A stretch of 64,000 bases of DNA from Desulfurivibrio alkaliphilus AHT 2 (GTDB taxonomy: Bacteria > Desulfobacterota > Desulfobulbia > Desulfobulbales > Desulfurivibrionaceae): positions 2,981,742 to 3,045,741 of the forward strand of contig NC_014216.1 of the NCBI RefSeq assembly GCF_000092205.1, given 5' to 3'. Shown here in pieces: positions 53,383 to 62,314 of the stretch. The notes under the pieces were generated by a model. That model worked only from the letters and a program-made list of their open reading frames with translations. It was not told where the DNA came from and made no database searches. Positions within the stretch are counted from its first letter, which is position 1, and every line of letters starts with the position of its first letter. A program made the position numbers and the translations under genes.

Positions 53383-54741
53383 ATGGCCGAAAAACAATAT
53401 GATCTTGTTGTTATTGGGGCCGGCTCCGGGATGACGGTAGTCCAGTATGCCGCCGCCAGCCTGGGCTGGAAGTGCGCCCTGGTTGAAAAAGGCCCGTTGG
53501 GCGGCACCTGCCTGAATCGGGGCTGCATCCCTTCCAAAAGACTGCTGCACAGCGCCGATATCGCTGAGACTGTCCGCCAGTCAGCCCGTTTCGGGGTTAA
53601 GGCCCGGATTGACCAAATAGATTTTGCCGCCATCGTCCGCAACGCCAATGAGTATGTGGATCGGCAGGCCGCCGCCATGGAAAGGGCGATGAAAGATCAG
53701 GATGCGGTGGGCTATTACAAGGGAGAAGGCGCCTTTCTCTCACCCCATGAGCTGCGGGTAGGTGATGAACGGATAACGGCTCGCCGCTTTGTCGTGGCCG
53801 CCGGCTGCCGCCCCCTGATTCCTACGATTGACGGCCTGGACGAAGTTGATTTCTGGACCAGCGACCAGGCCCTTCGCCCCCCGGCTCAGCCCCGGACCAT
53901 GATTATCCTCGGTGGCGGCTATATTGCGGTGGAACTGGCCCATTTTTATGGGAGCATGGGAACCGAGGTAACCATTGTTCAGCGCTCCCCGCGACTGCTT
54001 AGCCGAGAGGATGAGGAGATCGCCGAGGTATTGACAGAAATCTTTGCCGACAGATACCGGGTGCTGACCGGGACCGAAGTCAACCGGGTCAGCCAGGCCG
54101 GGGATGGTCGCAAAAAGGTGACGGTTACCAGCAACGGCAAGACCTTTGACCTGGAGGCCGACACCCTGCTGGTCGCCACCGGCCTGCAGCCCAACAGCGA
54201 TATCTTAAAGCTTGAAAATACTGAAATGGAAATGGACCAGCAGGGTTATATCAAAACCGATCAGCACCTGGCCACAACTCAGAAAGACGCCTGGGCCCTG
54301 GGCGATATCATCGGTCAGGCGCCTTTTAAACACGCGGCCAACCAGGAAGCGCTGGTCCTGGCCCGCAACCTGGCCGGTGGTGAGAAGTTTGCCATGGACT
54401 ACAGTGCTGTTCCCCGGGCGATTTTCTGCTCACCCCAGATCGCCTCGGTAGGTCTTACCGAACAGGAAGCCCGCGCCCGGCAACTGAAGTATGAAGTACG
54501 GAAATTCTCTTTTACCGACACCGCCATGGGTGATGCCATGGGCGAGGACCGGGGATTTATCAAATATCTTTTGCTGCCTGAAAAAGGGCGGATCGTGGGA
54601 TGCCATATCATTGGCGCCCAGGCTTCTATCCTGATTCACGAAGTGATCGTGGCCATGGCCAGCGGCGCCGGGGTAAACGCTTTGCTAAGCGCCATTCATA
54701 TCCATCCTTCCCTGTCGGAAGTGGTCCAGTGGGGGCTTTGA
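53383..54741 (+). CDS. pyridine nucleotide-disulfide oxidoreductase (lipoamide dehydrogenase-like)
   Basis: The 452-residue flavoprotein has an FAD fold VVIGAGSGMTVVQYAA (note GSGM instead of the usual GPGG), the redox-active disulfide GGTCLNRGCIPSK at about 43-55, the NAD fold IILGGGYIAVELAHFYG, a second FAD contact ALGDI, and a C-terminal dimer domain ending IHIHPSLSEVV with the His-Glu pair. It lacks the N-terminal metal-binding domain and C-terminal Cys pair of MerA. GGAGGG lies 4 bases before the ATG. The substrate is unknown. Confidence 0.88.
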   Translation: MAEKQYDLVVIGAGSGMTVVQYAAASLGWKCALVEKGPLGGTCLNRGCIPSKRLLHSADIAETVRQSARFGVKARIDQIDFAAIVRNANEYVDRQAAAMERAMKDQDAVGYYKGEGAFLSPHELRVGDERITARRFVVAAGCRPLIPTIDGLDEVDFWTSDQALRPPAQPRTMIILGGGYIAVELAHFYGSMGTEVTIVQRSPRLLSREDEEIAEVLTEIFADRYRVLTGTEVNRVSQAGDGRKKVTVTSNGKTFDLEADTLLVATGLQPNSDILKLENTEMEMDQQGYIKTDQHLATTQKDAWALGDIIGQAPFKHAANQEALVLARNLAGGEKFAMDYSAVPRAIFCSPQIASVGLTEQEARARQLKYEVRKFSFTDTAMGDAMGEDRGFIKYLLLPEKGRIVGCHIIGAQASILIHEVIVAMASGAGVNALLSAIHIHPSLSEVVQWGL

Positions 54742-54784
54742 TTTCGCTTTTTCTCTTTAAAAAACAAACAAGAGGGCTTGCAAA

Positions 54785-55186
54785 ATGAAAAAGGGAAAAA
54801 TAGTTTTTGTGCCGTTTCTGATCCTGGCCCTGGCCTTAACCGGAGGTTCGCAACTGGCTTTGGGGCAGGGGGCTCATGACCACGGCGCGGTCCATCACCC
54901 CCATCCGCAGCCAACCGCCGCCGATGCCGCGTCGACCGAGGCCTTTCGTGCGGTCAATGATCGCATGCACGAAGTGATGAATATCTCCTTTACCGGTGAT
55001 GCCGATGTCGATTTCGTCAAGGGCATGATTCCCCACCACCAAGGTGCCATCGAGATGGCCCAGGTCGTCCTTGAATATGGTAAGGACCCCGAAATTCGCG
55101 CTTTGGCCGAAGAGATTATCTCGGCCCAGAAAGAGGAGATCGCCCAGATGCGGCAATGGCTCAAAGAGCGGGGCCACGGCGAATAA
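54785..55186 (+). CDS. DUF305 exported protein
   Basis: A 133-residue protein with a signal peptide (1-27, cleavage near LALGQG), a His-rich stretch ([13 protein letters not shown]-like) and a DUF305 helical domain with [18 protein letters not shown], the His-His metal-site signature. It probably binds copper or another metal in the periplasm. AGAGGG lies 8 bases before the ATG; it follows the flavoprotein by 43 bases and may be co-transcribed. Confidence 0.88.
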   Translation: MKKGKIVFVPFLILALALTGGSQLALGQGAHDHGAVHHPHPQPTAADAASTEAFRAVNDRMHEVMNISFTGDADVDFVKGMIPHHQGAIEMAQVVLEYGKDPEIRALAEEIISAQKEEIAQMRQWLKERGHGE

Positions 55187-55206
55187 AATTTTTCCCGGCG
55201 CATACC

Positions 55207-55521
55207 ATGCAAGTAAATTACGACCGTGAACAAACTATTCCCGTGCGCCGGCAGATAGCCGAGCTCCTGGTCGCCGGAACCCTTTCGGCAAGGGATCTCT
55301 CCACCCTTCTTTCTCTGCCGGAACGGGAGATATATGGTCACCTGGAACACCTGCAGCGCAGCCTGCAGAGCTCGGGGCAAAAACTGGTCGTGATCCCGTC
55401 CCGCTGCCTGAAATGTGAGTTTGAGTTCAGCAAAAGGAGCCGGTTGAAGAAACCGGGCCGTTGCCCCCGTTGTCGGGCCACCCATATCTCGGCGCCGCTT
55501 TTTAACATTATAAATACTTAA
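55207..55521 (+). CDS. small HTH / zinc-ribbon transcriptional regulator
   Basis: The 104-residue protein combines an N-terminal winged-helix-like part (RRQIAELLVAGTLSARDL, LPEREIYGHLEHLQRSL) with a C-terminal zinc ribbon (RCLKCEFEF then RCPRCRATH). It belongs to a family of small predicted regulators. The ATG at 55207 starts the conserved part; the ribosome site is weak. It lies between the DUF305 and DUF2798 genes and may sense the same metal or stress. Confidence 0.72.
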   Translation: MQVNYDREQTIPVRRQIAELLVAGTLSARDLSTLLSLPEREIYGHLEHLQRSLQSSGQKLVVIPSRCLKCEFEFSKRSRLKKPGRCPRCRATHISAPLFNIINT

Positions 55522-55523
55522 GG

Positions 55524-55760
55524 ATGAACCAAATGATTAAGGTGCCGGCCCGTTACAGTCACCTGTTGCTGGCCTTTTTCACCTCGCTAATGATGTCATT
55601 GCTGATGTCCGGGGTAATTACGCTGCTCAATCTCGGCCTGGTGGATGACTTTATCCGCCGCTGGTTGACCGCCTTTGTCACCGCCTTCGTGGTGGCCTTT
55701 CCTTCCATTCTCCTGGTGCTGCCAGTGGCCCGCCGCATTGTGGCCCGGCTGACCGGTTGA
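55524..55760 (+). CDS. DUF2798 membrane protein
   Basis: A 78-residue protein with two hydrophobic helices (about 13-37 and 47-70) separated by DDFIRRWLTAF, as in DUF2798 proteins. Two in-frame ATGs (55524, 55533) follow AAGGA; the second has the better spacing. Function unknown; it is 2 bases after the regulator stop. Confidence 0.8.
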   Translation: MNQMIKVPARYSHLLLAFFTSLMMSLLMSGVITLLNLGLVDDFIRRWLTAFVTAFVVAFPSILLVLPVARRIVARLTG

Positions 55761-55774
55761 GGTGGTATCGTGTT

Positions 55775-55803
55775 TTGTTATTAGTCGCATTGTTTTGTAT
55801 AAT
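55775..55803 (+). promoter_or_regulatory. sigma70-type promoter 1
   Basis: TTGTTA (55775-55780), a 17-base spacer and a perfect TATAAT (55798-55803), upstream of the DUF523-DUF1722 gene. Confidence 0.6.
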
Positions 55804-55836
55804 TGTTGTCTGTTGGTCAGGCGTTGTTTTCCTTTA

Positions 55837-55864
55837 TTGACACCTCACCATCACATCCTATAAC
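55837..55864 (+). promoter_or_regulatory. sigma70-type promoter 2
   Basis: A perfect TTGACA (55837-55842), a 16-base spacer and TATAAC (55859-55864), 31 bases before the DUF523-DUF1722 start. Two tandem promoters suggest strong or conditional expression of the following genes. Confidence 0.65.
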
Positions 55865-55895
55865 CTATCATTACTAACCTATTGCCATCACCCCT

Positions 55896-56846
55896 ATGGA
55901 AACACCGCTCAATATTGGCATCAGCGCTTGCCTGTTGGGACAGGCGGTGCGCTACGACGGCGGTCACAAGCTCGACGCCTTCCTTACCGGCACTCTCGGG
56001 CGGTTCGTGACATTTGTGCCGGTTTGCCCGGAAACGGAATGCGGTCTCGGCGTGCCCCGAGAGGCCATGCGCCTCGTTGGTGACCCGGCAAGCCCTCGGC
56101 TCGTCACCATTCGTTCCGGCATCGATCATACCGAAAAGATGCAAAAATGGTCGATCCGGCGGGTGGAGGAGTTGGCTAAAGAAAATCTCTGCGGCTTCAT
56201 CTTCAAGAGCCGTTCGCCATCAAGCGGTATGGAGCGGGTCAAGGTTTATGCCGGTGAGGGGGCGCCAGCAAAAACCGGGGTCGGCCTCTTTGCCAAGGCC
56301 TTCATGGAGCGCTTTCCGCTTCTCCCGGTAGAGGACGAAGGGCGACTTCATGACCCGGTGCTCCGGGAAAACTGGATTACCCGAATTTTCGTACTTCGGC
56401 GCTGGCGCGAGCTGTTGGCCGCCAATCACTCCCGTGGCGGGCTGGTGGCTTTTCACACCCGCCATAAACTTCTGCTTTTAAGCCACAGCGAAAAACAATA
56501 CCGTGCCATGGGCAAGCTGGTGGCAGCAGCCAAGAATTACTCCCCTAGTGAACTCTTCAACCAGTACGAGACCTTGCTGATGGAAACTTTGCGACTCAAG
56601 AGCACGAAAGCCAAACACGGCAACGTCCTGCTTCATGCCTTGGGTCACTTCAAAAAAATGCTCTCCAGCGAAGAAAAACAGGAGATGGTGGCGATTATCG
56701 ACAGCTACCGAAAGGATCTGGTGCCGTTGATCGTGCCCATCACCCTGCTCAACCACTATGTGCGCAAATACCGGGAGCCCTACCTGGCCGGCCAGGTCTA
56801 CCTAAACCCCCACCCCTTGGAACTGAAGCTTCGCAACCATGTCTAG
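55896..56846 (+). CDS. DUF523-DUF1722 (YbgA-like) protein
   Basis: A 316-residue two-domain protein. DUF523 (about 1-150) has ISACLLGQAVRYDGGHK and VCPETECGLGVPRE with conserved Cys, and SPSSG. DUF1722/YbgA (about 165-312) has the VAFHTRHKLLLLSHSEKQY block and NPHP near the end. The E. coli YbgA domain lies next to photolyase; DUF523 proteins have been linked to 2-thiouracil-type chemistry. The role here is unknown. It is the first gene after two promoters. Confidence 0.88.
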   Translation: METPLNIGISACLLGQAVRYDGGHKLDAFLTGTLGRFVTFVPVCPETECGLGVPREAMRLVGDPASPRLVTIRSGIDHTEKMQKWSIRRVEELAKENLCGFIFKSRSPSSGMERVKVYAGEGAPAKTGVGLFAKAFMERFPLLPVEDEGRLHDPVLRENWITRIFVLRRWRELLAANHSRGGLVAFHTRHKLLLLSHSEKQYRAMGKLVAAAKNYSPSELFNQYETLLMETLRLKSTKAKHGNVLLHALGHFKKMLSSEEKQEMVAIIDSYRKDLVPLIVPITLLNHYVRKYREPYLAGQVYLNPHPLELKLRNHV

Positions 56847-56952
56847 CCGCCTCCGGCGCAGTGGCTGCTGATTGCGAGCTCGATTTCGCGCACCCGGAGA
56901 CGATCAAGGCGATCACGCTGACTTTGTTTGCCGGCTGCCAGCCAGGAGAATT

Positions 56953-57717
56953 ATGACTATTGACGACCAACTGCGGGCCCACCGCTTGTTCTTGACCGAC
57001 CATCTTCGCAAGCAGACGGATTTTTCTCGAACAGACCAGAACAGGGGAGTCCCCCCGCCACCGCTGCAGAAGCCGGCCCCTCCCGATTCCCTTAGAGTCT
57101 CACTGCCCGATTTTAGGCAATGGCAGCAAGCCATCGGGCAAACGTCCTTGGTCGAGGCCATTGGCCGGAGGGAGAGCCGGAGACGGTTTGCCGAGGACAA
57201 ACTGGCCCTGGCCGAACTTTCCTTTTTGCTTTGGGCCACCCAGGGCGTGCGCCGGGTCCTCGGCCATGGTCACGCCCTGCGCAACGTGCCTTCGGCCGGA
57301 GCCCGACACAGTTTTGAAACCTATCTGTTCATCCGCAACGTGACGGAGTTGACCCCAGGGCTTTACCGGTATTTGCCCCTGGAACATGAGCTGGTTCATG
57401 TCCGGGACGTGCCGGATATGGGTACGGCCCTGATCCGTGCCGCCTATGGTCAGAAATTTGTTGGGCGGTCGGCGGTGACCTTTGTCTGGGCCTGCATCCC
57501 TGGGCGTATGGAATGGCGTTATGGCCTGACCGCCCACCGAGTGATCCTGCTGGACGCGGGGCATGTCTGCCAGAACCTCTATCTGGCCTGCGAGGCCGTG
57601 GGGGCAGGAACCTGCGCCGTGGCGGCCTACGACCAAGCGGAGTTGGATCAGCTGCTGGGCGTGGACGGCGAGGAGGAGTTCGCGGTCTATGTCGCGCCGG
57701 TTGGGAAAAAGGAGTAG
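56953..57717 (+). CDS. SagB-type nitroreductase-fold oxidoreductase
   Basis: The 254-residue FMN-dependent protein has RRESRRRFAEDKLALAEL (FMN phosphate site), WATQGVRR, RNVPSAGARHSFETYL and a C-terminal VGAGTCAVAAYD block. This is the SagB/ThcOx-like branch of the nitroreductase superfamily. AGGAG lies 5 bases before the ATG at 56953. The substrate is unknown. It ends 4 bases before the DUF2177 gene. Confidence 0.85.
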   Translation: MTIDDQLRAHRLFLTDHLRKQTDFSRTDQNRGVPPPPLQKPAPPDSLRVSLPDFRQWQQAIGQTSLVEAIGRRESRRRFAEDKLALAELSFLLWATQGVRRVLGHGHALRNVPSAGARHSFETYLFIRNVTELTPGLYRYLPLEHELVHVRDVPDMGTALIRAAYGQKFVGRSAVTFVWACIPGRMEWRYGLTAHRVILLDAGHVCQNLYLACEAVGAGTCAVAAYDQAELDQLLGVDGEEEFAVYVAPVGKKE

Positions 57718-57721
57718 GTTG

Positions 57722-58129
57722 ATGGATTACATTTTCTATTTAAAGCTATACCTGGTCACGGTACCCATCTTTTTCATGGTGGACATGCTCTGGCTGGGAC
57801 TTATTGCCAGGAAGTTCTACCGGAAAAATCTGGGTTTTATCCTCAGCCCAGAGGTGAACTGGCTTGCGGCGCTTACCTTCTATTTCATTTTCATAGTCGG
57901 AATAATCATCTTCGCCGTTAATCCGGCCATCGAAAATGACTCTCTGGCAAAAGCAATGGTTATGGGGGGTCTTTTCGGCTTCTTCACCTATGCCACCTAT
58001 GACCTGACCAACATGGCACTGATCAAAGGCTGGCCTCTCAAGGTCGTGCTGGTCGACATTGCCTGGGGTGCTTTTTTATGCGCCACGGTTGCCTCCCTGA
58101 GCTTCACGGCTGCCAGGTGGCTGGCTTGA
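57722..58129 (+). CDS. DUF2177 membrane protein
   Basis: The 135-residue protein has four hydrophobic helices (about 8-28, 46-66, 73-93, 105-128) and the family motif FFMVDMLWLGLIARKFY, then GFFTYATYDLTN. AAGGAG lies 7 bases before the ATG. Such genes occur in clusters with DUF1295, amine-oxidase-like, DUF1365 and cyclopropane-synthase genes, as here. Confidence 0.88.
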   Translation: MDYIFYLKLYLVTVPIFFMVDMLWLGLIARKFYRKNLGFILSPEVNWLAALTFYFIFIVGIIIFAVNPAIENDSLAKAMVMGGLFGFFTYATYDLTNMALIKGWPLKVVLVDIAWGAFLCATVASLSFTAARWLA

Positions 58130-58140
58130 TTTTTTCGGTC

Positions 58141-58923
58141 ATGCTGACATCAACTCCTTTCATCGCCACGCTTTTCGCTGTTCTGGCGCTCATGGCCGGA
58201 GCTTGGACCCTTTCCCTGATTACGAAAAAGGCCTGCTTGGCGGATTCCTTCTGGGGCGCCGGATTTATTCTCGTGGCCTGGACGACCTGGCTGATGGGCC
58301 CCGGAACATCCAGGAGTCTTCTGGTCGTCGTGCTCATCAGCATTTGGGGGGTGCGCCTTGCCTACCATATCACCAGGCGAAACTGGGGCAAGCCGGAGGA
58401 TCGGCGTTACCAGGCAATGCGGGATTATCACGGAAAAAAATTTTGGTGGATAAGCCTTTTTTCAGTATTCTTACTGCAGGCGGTTCTGCTGTGGCTTATT
58501 TCCATTGCCCCTCAGGTCGCTCAGCTTTCCGCCAAGCCGGCCGCGCTTACCTGGCTGGACTGGCTTGGCGTCGCTATCTGGACCGTGGGCATGATGTTTG
58601 AGGCTACAGCGGATCGCCAGATGGAAAAGTTCAGGAATGATCCGGCCAACAAGGGCAAGGTCATGGACAAGGGGCTCTGGGCGTGGTCGCGTCATCCCAA
58701 CTATTTTGGCGAAAGCCTGATCTGGTGGGGTCTATTCTGTGTCGCCCTGGCGGTCCCCTTCGGCTGGTTGACCCTGTTCAGCCCGTTGATCATAACTTTT
58801 CTGCTGTTAAAAGTTTCAGGCGTGGCCCTGCTGGAAAAAGAGATCGGGGCTCGCCGTCCTGGATATGAAGAGTACCGGAAAAGGGTAAACGCCTTTTTTC
58901 CATGGTTTCCCTCCCGTCAATAG
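58141..58923 (+). CDS. DUF1295 (steroid 5-alpha-reductase-like) membrane protein
   Basis: The 260-residue protein has about six membrane helices and the family signatures SFWGAGFI, RLAYHITRRNWGKPEDRRY and GLWAWSRHPNYFGE near the C-terminus (the NADPH-binding block of 5-alpha-reductase/ICMT-type enzymes). Probably a membrane reductase or methyltransferase-like enzyme on lipid substrates. ATG at 58141; a TTG at 58123 with AGGTGG upstream, overlapping the previous stop, is a serious alternative. Confidence 0.87.
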   Translation: MLTSTPFIATLFAVLALMAGAWTLSLITKKACLADSFWGAGFILVAWTTWLMGPGTSRSLLVVVLISIWGVRLAYHITRRNWGKPEDRRYQAMRDYHGKKFWWISLFSVFLLQAVLLWLISIAPQVAQLSAKPAALTWLDWLGVAIWTVGMMFEATADRQMEKFRNDPANKGKVMDKGLWAWSRHPNYFGESLIWWGLFCVALAVPFGWLTLFSPLIITFLLLKVSGVALLEKEIGARRPGYEEYRKRVNAFFPWFPSRQ

Positions 58924-58937
58924 CTAGCGGGTATGCC

Positions 58938-60224
58938 ATGCCAAGCCTAAATGATCAGACCGGAAAATCTTCTCTGCGGATAGCTGTTGTGGGAGGCGGG
59001 GCCGCCGGGATGACCGCTTCCTATTATCTTGGCCTTAGACACCGGGTTGATCTTTTCGAGGCAGCCCCAAAGCTTGGCGGCCATGTCCAAACCGTTATGG
59101 CCAAAGACGGGAATAACCGTGACCTGCCGGTGGATATGGGATTTATTGTTTTCAATGACAGAACCTATCCGCATTTCAACCGCTTGCTGCAAAAACTTGG
59201 CGTCCAGTCGGCCCCGACCGACATGTCTTTTTCCTACAGCGAACCGCATACCGGGTTTGCATATGCAGGAACCGGTCTCTCCGGTCTTTTCGCACGCAGA
59301 GCCAATATCATTGACCCCAGCTTCTGGCGGATGCTCTTGGCCGTCACCAAGTTCTGCAAAAACATCACCAGGGATCTTGAAAACAACAGACTCGCCCATG
59401 CCACCCTGGGCCGCTACCTTATTGAAAACAGGTACCCAAAAATCCTGATGTCGCGCTATCTCGGCCCCATGGTCCAGGCGATATGGTCCGCGGAAAGCGG
59501 GACTCCTGAGGATTTTCCCCTGGATCGTTTTGTCCGGTTCTTTTTCAACCATGGTCTCCTCAGTGTCCGAGGCGGTCCCACCTGGTTTTACATACCCGGC
59601 GGGAGCCACTCCTATGTTCATGCTTTTGAGCGGTCCTTTAAGGGGAACATCCGGACATCATGCCCGGTGCAGTCGGTTTCCAGGTCTGCATCAGGTCCGG
59701 AACTCAAGATCAATGACCAACACCTGCGTTACGATGCGGTTGTCCTGGCCTGTCATGCCGATACGGCCCTTTCCCTGCTGGCGGATCCCGATGAGGACGA
59801 AAAAAATTGCCTTGGACCATGGCGGTATGTGGCCAACGATGTGGTAATGCATACTGATCCATCTTTTCTTCCTGCCAATCCTCGGGCATGGGCCTGCTGG
59901 AACGTGATCGCGGATGCTGAAAAGCGGAATGAAAAGGTCAGCGTCCACTACTGGATGAACCTTCTGCAGCGCTTTGAAGCTGCCAAAAACTATGTGGTAA
60001 CCTTGAATCCGCGCCGCCCGGTCTCCCAGCATAGCACCCTGCAACGCCTTGCAATGAGCCATCCCCAGTTCACTGTCGCGGCGCTAAAAACCCAGGCGCA
60101 ATTTGATCGCTTACAGGGAAGCAGGTCAACCTATTACTGCGGGAGCTACCATGGCAACGGGTTTCATGAGGACGCGGCCGCTTCCGGGGTCAGGGTTGCC
60201 GAACTGCTGGGAGTTGAACCATGA
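58938..60224 (+). CDS. amine-oxidase-like FAD-dependent oxidoreductase (COG2907 type)
   Basis: The 428-residue flavoprotein has the FAD fold RIAVVGGGAAGMTASYYLG, the FEAAPKLGGHVQTV ribose loop, then VDMGFIVFNDRTYPHFNRLL and a C-terminal CGSYHGNGFHEDA block that closes the FAD site. In relatives it is always near DUF1365 and cyclopropane-synthase-like genes and is thought to act on unsaturated fatty acyl chains. ATG at 58938. It overlaps the next gene by 4 bases. Confidence 0.9.
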   Translation: MPSLNDQTGKSSLRIAVVGGGAAGMTASYYLGLRHRVDLFEAAPKLGGHVQTVMAKDGNNRDLPVDMGFIVFNDRTYPHFNRLLQKLGVQSAPTDMSFSYSEPHTGFAYAGTGLSGLFARRANIIDPSFWRMLLAVTKFCKNITRDLENNRLAHATLGRYLIENRYPKILMSRYLGPMVQAIWSAESGTPEDFPLDRFVRFFFNHGLLSVRGGPTWFYIPGGSHSYVHAFERSFKGNIRTSCPVQSVSRSASGPELKINDQHLRYDAVVLACHADTALSLLADPDEDEKNCLGPWRYVANDVVMHTDPSFLPANPRAWACWNVIADAEKRNEKVSVHYWMNLLQRFEAAKNYVVTLNPRRPVSQHSTLQRLAMSHPQFTVAALKTQAQFDRLQGSRSTYYCGSYHGNGFHEDAAASGVRVAELLGVEP

Positions 60225-62251
60225 ACTCGAGGGTTGTGCCGGTAAGAATTTCCCATGAAAGATACAAGAACAAAAACCACAGCTTCGACTACAGGTCGAT
60301 GGTTTTTATTCTGGACCTTGATGAACTGCAAAACATTGACCATTCATCAAAACTGTTCGGCCTCAATCGCTTCCGGCTTTTTTCCATCTTTGATCATGAT
60401 TATCTGGCCGTCGGCCCTGAAGCCATCAGGGAAAAGCTCAAAGAGCTGCTCAAATCAAGCACCTCTTTTTCGCTTTCCAGCGAGGACAGGGTTGTTCTTC
60501 TGGCTTCAGCCAGGGTCTTTGGCCATGTTTTCAACCCGGTCAGCTTCTACTTCATATACAGTGCCTCGGGAAAGCTTCTGCTAATCGCGGCCGAGGTAAA
60601 CAACACTTTTGGCGACAAGCACCTCTATCTCCTTGAAAACCAACAAGAACAGCAGGACTTTCCCGTCAAGTACAAAACGGCCAAAGCCTTCCATGTATCC
60701 CCCTTCTTTGAAATGAGCGGAGAATACAGTTTCAGTTTCAGCGACATACGCAAGGAGCTGGACATATCCATAATGCTCTCCAGCAACGGCGGGAAAGCCT
60801 TGCAAGCAAGGATGCGGCAGCTTGCTGCGCCAAAAGAGCTAAAAGACTTTAACCTGTTAAAAACGTGGCTGCATCATCCCCTGGCGCCTAATTTGACCTA
60901 CCCGCGCATCATTCGCCAGGCCATCAGCCTTTACTTCCTGAAAGGGTTGCCGGTCTTTCCCCGGCCGGAACCTTCAAGCCCCATGACCATAAGAACCATG
61001 CGACAAAAAACCACCCTCCTGGACCGGGTTGCCCGAAAACTGGTCCTGGCGAATTTTAAAAAAATCCGCAAAGGACGCCTTGAAATTCAGATGCCGGACA
61101 ACTCGGTTCTCGTCTTTCAGGGCAATGAACCCGGTCCGGCATGCAGGATGATTGTCCATGACCCGCTTTTTTTTCGCCAACTGCTGAAAGGGGAAGATGT
61201 CGGGCTTGGAGAGGCCTATACCCGGGGGATGTGGAGCGCTGATAACTTGACCGAACTCTTGGAGTTGCTGGTCATGAACATGAATTACCTGTCCTATCTG
61301 GAAGACTGGGGATTTTGGGGAAGGTCCCTGCACAAAATAATGATGCCGGCCAGAAAAATGATTCCCGACAATGATCCCAAGGGCAGCAGAAAGAACGTCC
61401 GGGCGCATTACGACCTCTCAAACGATTTCTTTTCCAGCTTCCTTGATCCCGGCATGACCTATTCCTGCGCGGTGTTTGAAAATCCTCAACTATACAAAAT
61501 GGGGGCAAAAACGCCCGATGACCTGGATCTGCAGAAAGCCCAGGAGCGCAAGTACGCCCTGGTGGCCGAGGCCGCAGGTATAAAGGCCGGGCAGGATGTT
61601 ATCGAAATCGGCTGCGGATGGGGGGAGTTTGCCATTTTTATGGCGCGCAACTACGGTTGCCGGGTCCACGCGGTGACGATATCCCAAAAACAGCACCAGC
61701 ACGTTGAGCAAAGGGTGAAGTCTCAGGGGTTGAGTAACAGGATCAATGTTATTCTTGAAGACTACCGTAAACTTTCAGGGCAATATGACGCCCTGGTATC
61801 CATAGAGGCGCTGGAGGCTGTAGGTCACAAGTATCACCCCGACTTCTTCAGGACCGTGGACCGGCTACTAAAGCCGGGGGGCTTGGCCTGTCTCCAGACC
61901 ATAACCATTCTTGACCAGCGATATGAGGCCTATCGTAAAACCAGGGACTGGATAAGCTCCCATATCTTTCCCGGCGGCCTTTTGCCTTCGCTGAACAGAA
62001 TAACCGAAGTGCTTGCCCGGGAAACCTCCCTTGTAATTTCAGGTATCAATGACATCGGAGCCCATTATGGCCCCACCCTGGCCGCATGGAGAAGGCGATT
62101 CCTGGAGAACTGGGAAGATATAAGCAGGCTTGGCTTTGACGACGGTTTCCGACGCACCTGGCTCTATTACTTCTGCCTCTGCGAAGCCGCTTTCAACCAG
62201 CGACACATCAGGGATCTCCAGATTGTCCTGGACCGTCCGGATTATTTGTGA
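60221..62251 (+). CDS. DUF1365-cyclopropane-fatty-acyl-phospholipid synthase fusion
   Basis: The 676-residue protein joins two families usually encoded by adjacent genes. Residues about 1-240 are DUF1365 (RYKNKNHSFDYRSMVF, GHVFNPVSFYFIY, FHVSPFFEMSGEY). Residues about 270-676 are a SAM-dependent cyclopropane/methyl fatty acid synthase: GLGEAYTRGMWSADNLTELL, NVRAHYDLSNDFF, MTYSCAVF, IEIGCGWGEFAIFMA (SAM site) and SIEALEAVGHKY. It presumably methylates or cyclopropanates membrane lipid acyl chains, with DUF1365 in the same chain. Confidence 0.9.
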   Translation: MNSRVVPVRISHERYKNKNHSFDYRSMVFILDLDELQNIDHSSKLFGLNRFRLFSIFDHDYLAVGPEAIREKLKELLKSSTSFSLSSEDRVVLLASARVFGHVFNPVSFYFIYSASGKLLLIAAEVNNTFGDKHLYLLENQQEQQDFPVKYKTAKAFHVSPFFEMSGEYSFSFSDIRKELDISIMLSSNGGKALQARMRQLAAPKELKDFNLLKTWLHHPLAPNLTYPRIIRQAISLYFLKGLPVFPRPEPSSPMTIRTMRQKTTLLDRVARKLVLANFKKIRKGRLEIQMPDNSVLVFQGNEPGPACRMIVHDPLFFRQLLKGEDVGLGEAYTRGMWSADNLTELLELLVMNMNYLSYLEDWGFWGRSLHKIMMPARKMIPDNDPKGSRKNVRAHYDLSNDFFSSFLDPGMTYSCAVFENPQLYKMGAKTPDDLDLQKAQERKYALVAEAAGIKAGQDVIEIGCGWGEFAIFMARNYGCRVHAVTISQKQHQHVEQRVKSQGLSNRINVILEDYRKLSGQYDALVSIEALEAVGHKYHPDFFRTVDRLLKPGGLACLQTITILDQRYEAYRKTRDWISSHIFPGGLLPSLNRITEVLARETSLVISGINDIGAHYGPTLAAWRRRFLENWEDISRLGFDDGFRRTWLYYFCLCEAAFNQRHIRDLQIVLDRPDYL

Positions 62252-62270
62252 GGAGACCGGGAAAATTTAT

Positions 62271-62292
62271 AAAATGGATCTAGCCATTTTTT
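62271..62292 (+). terminator. weak hairpin terminator candidate
   Basis: AAAATGG (62271-62277) pairs with CCATTTT (62284-62290) around a 6-base loop, followed by two more T. The stem is AT-rich and short, so termination would be partial at best. Confidence 0.35.
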
Positions 62293-62314
62293 AACTGAGA
62301 CGACGACATTGAGC

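Noticed and set aside
53383-54741. Mercuric reductase (merA)
   Set aside because: The N-terminal heavy-metal-binding domain and the C-terminal vicinal Cys pair are absent and no other mer gene is present.
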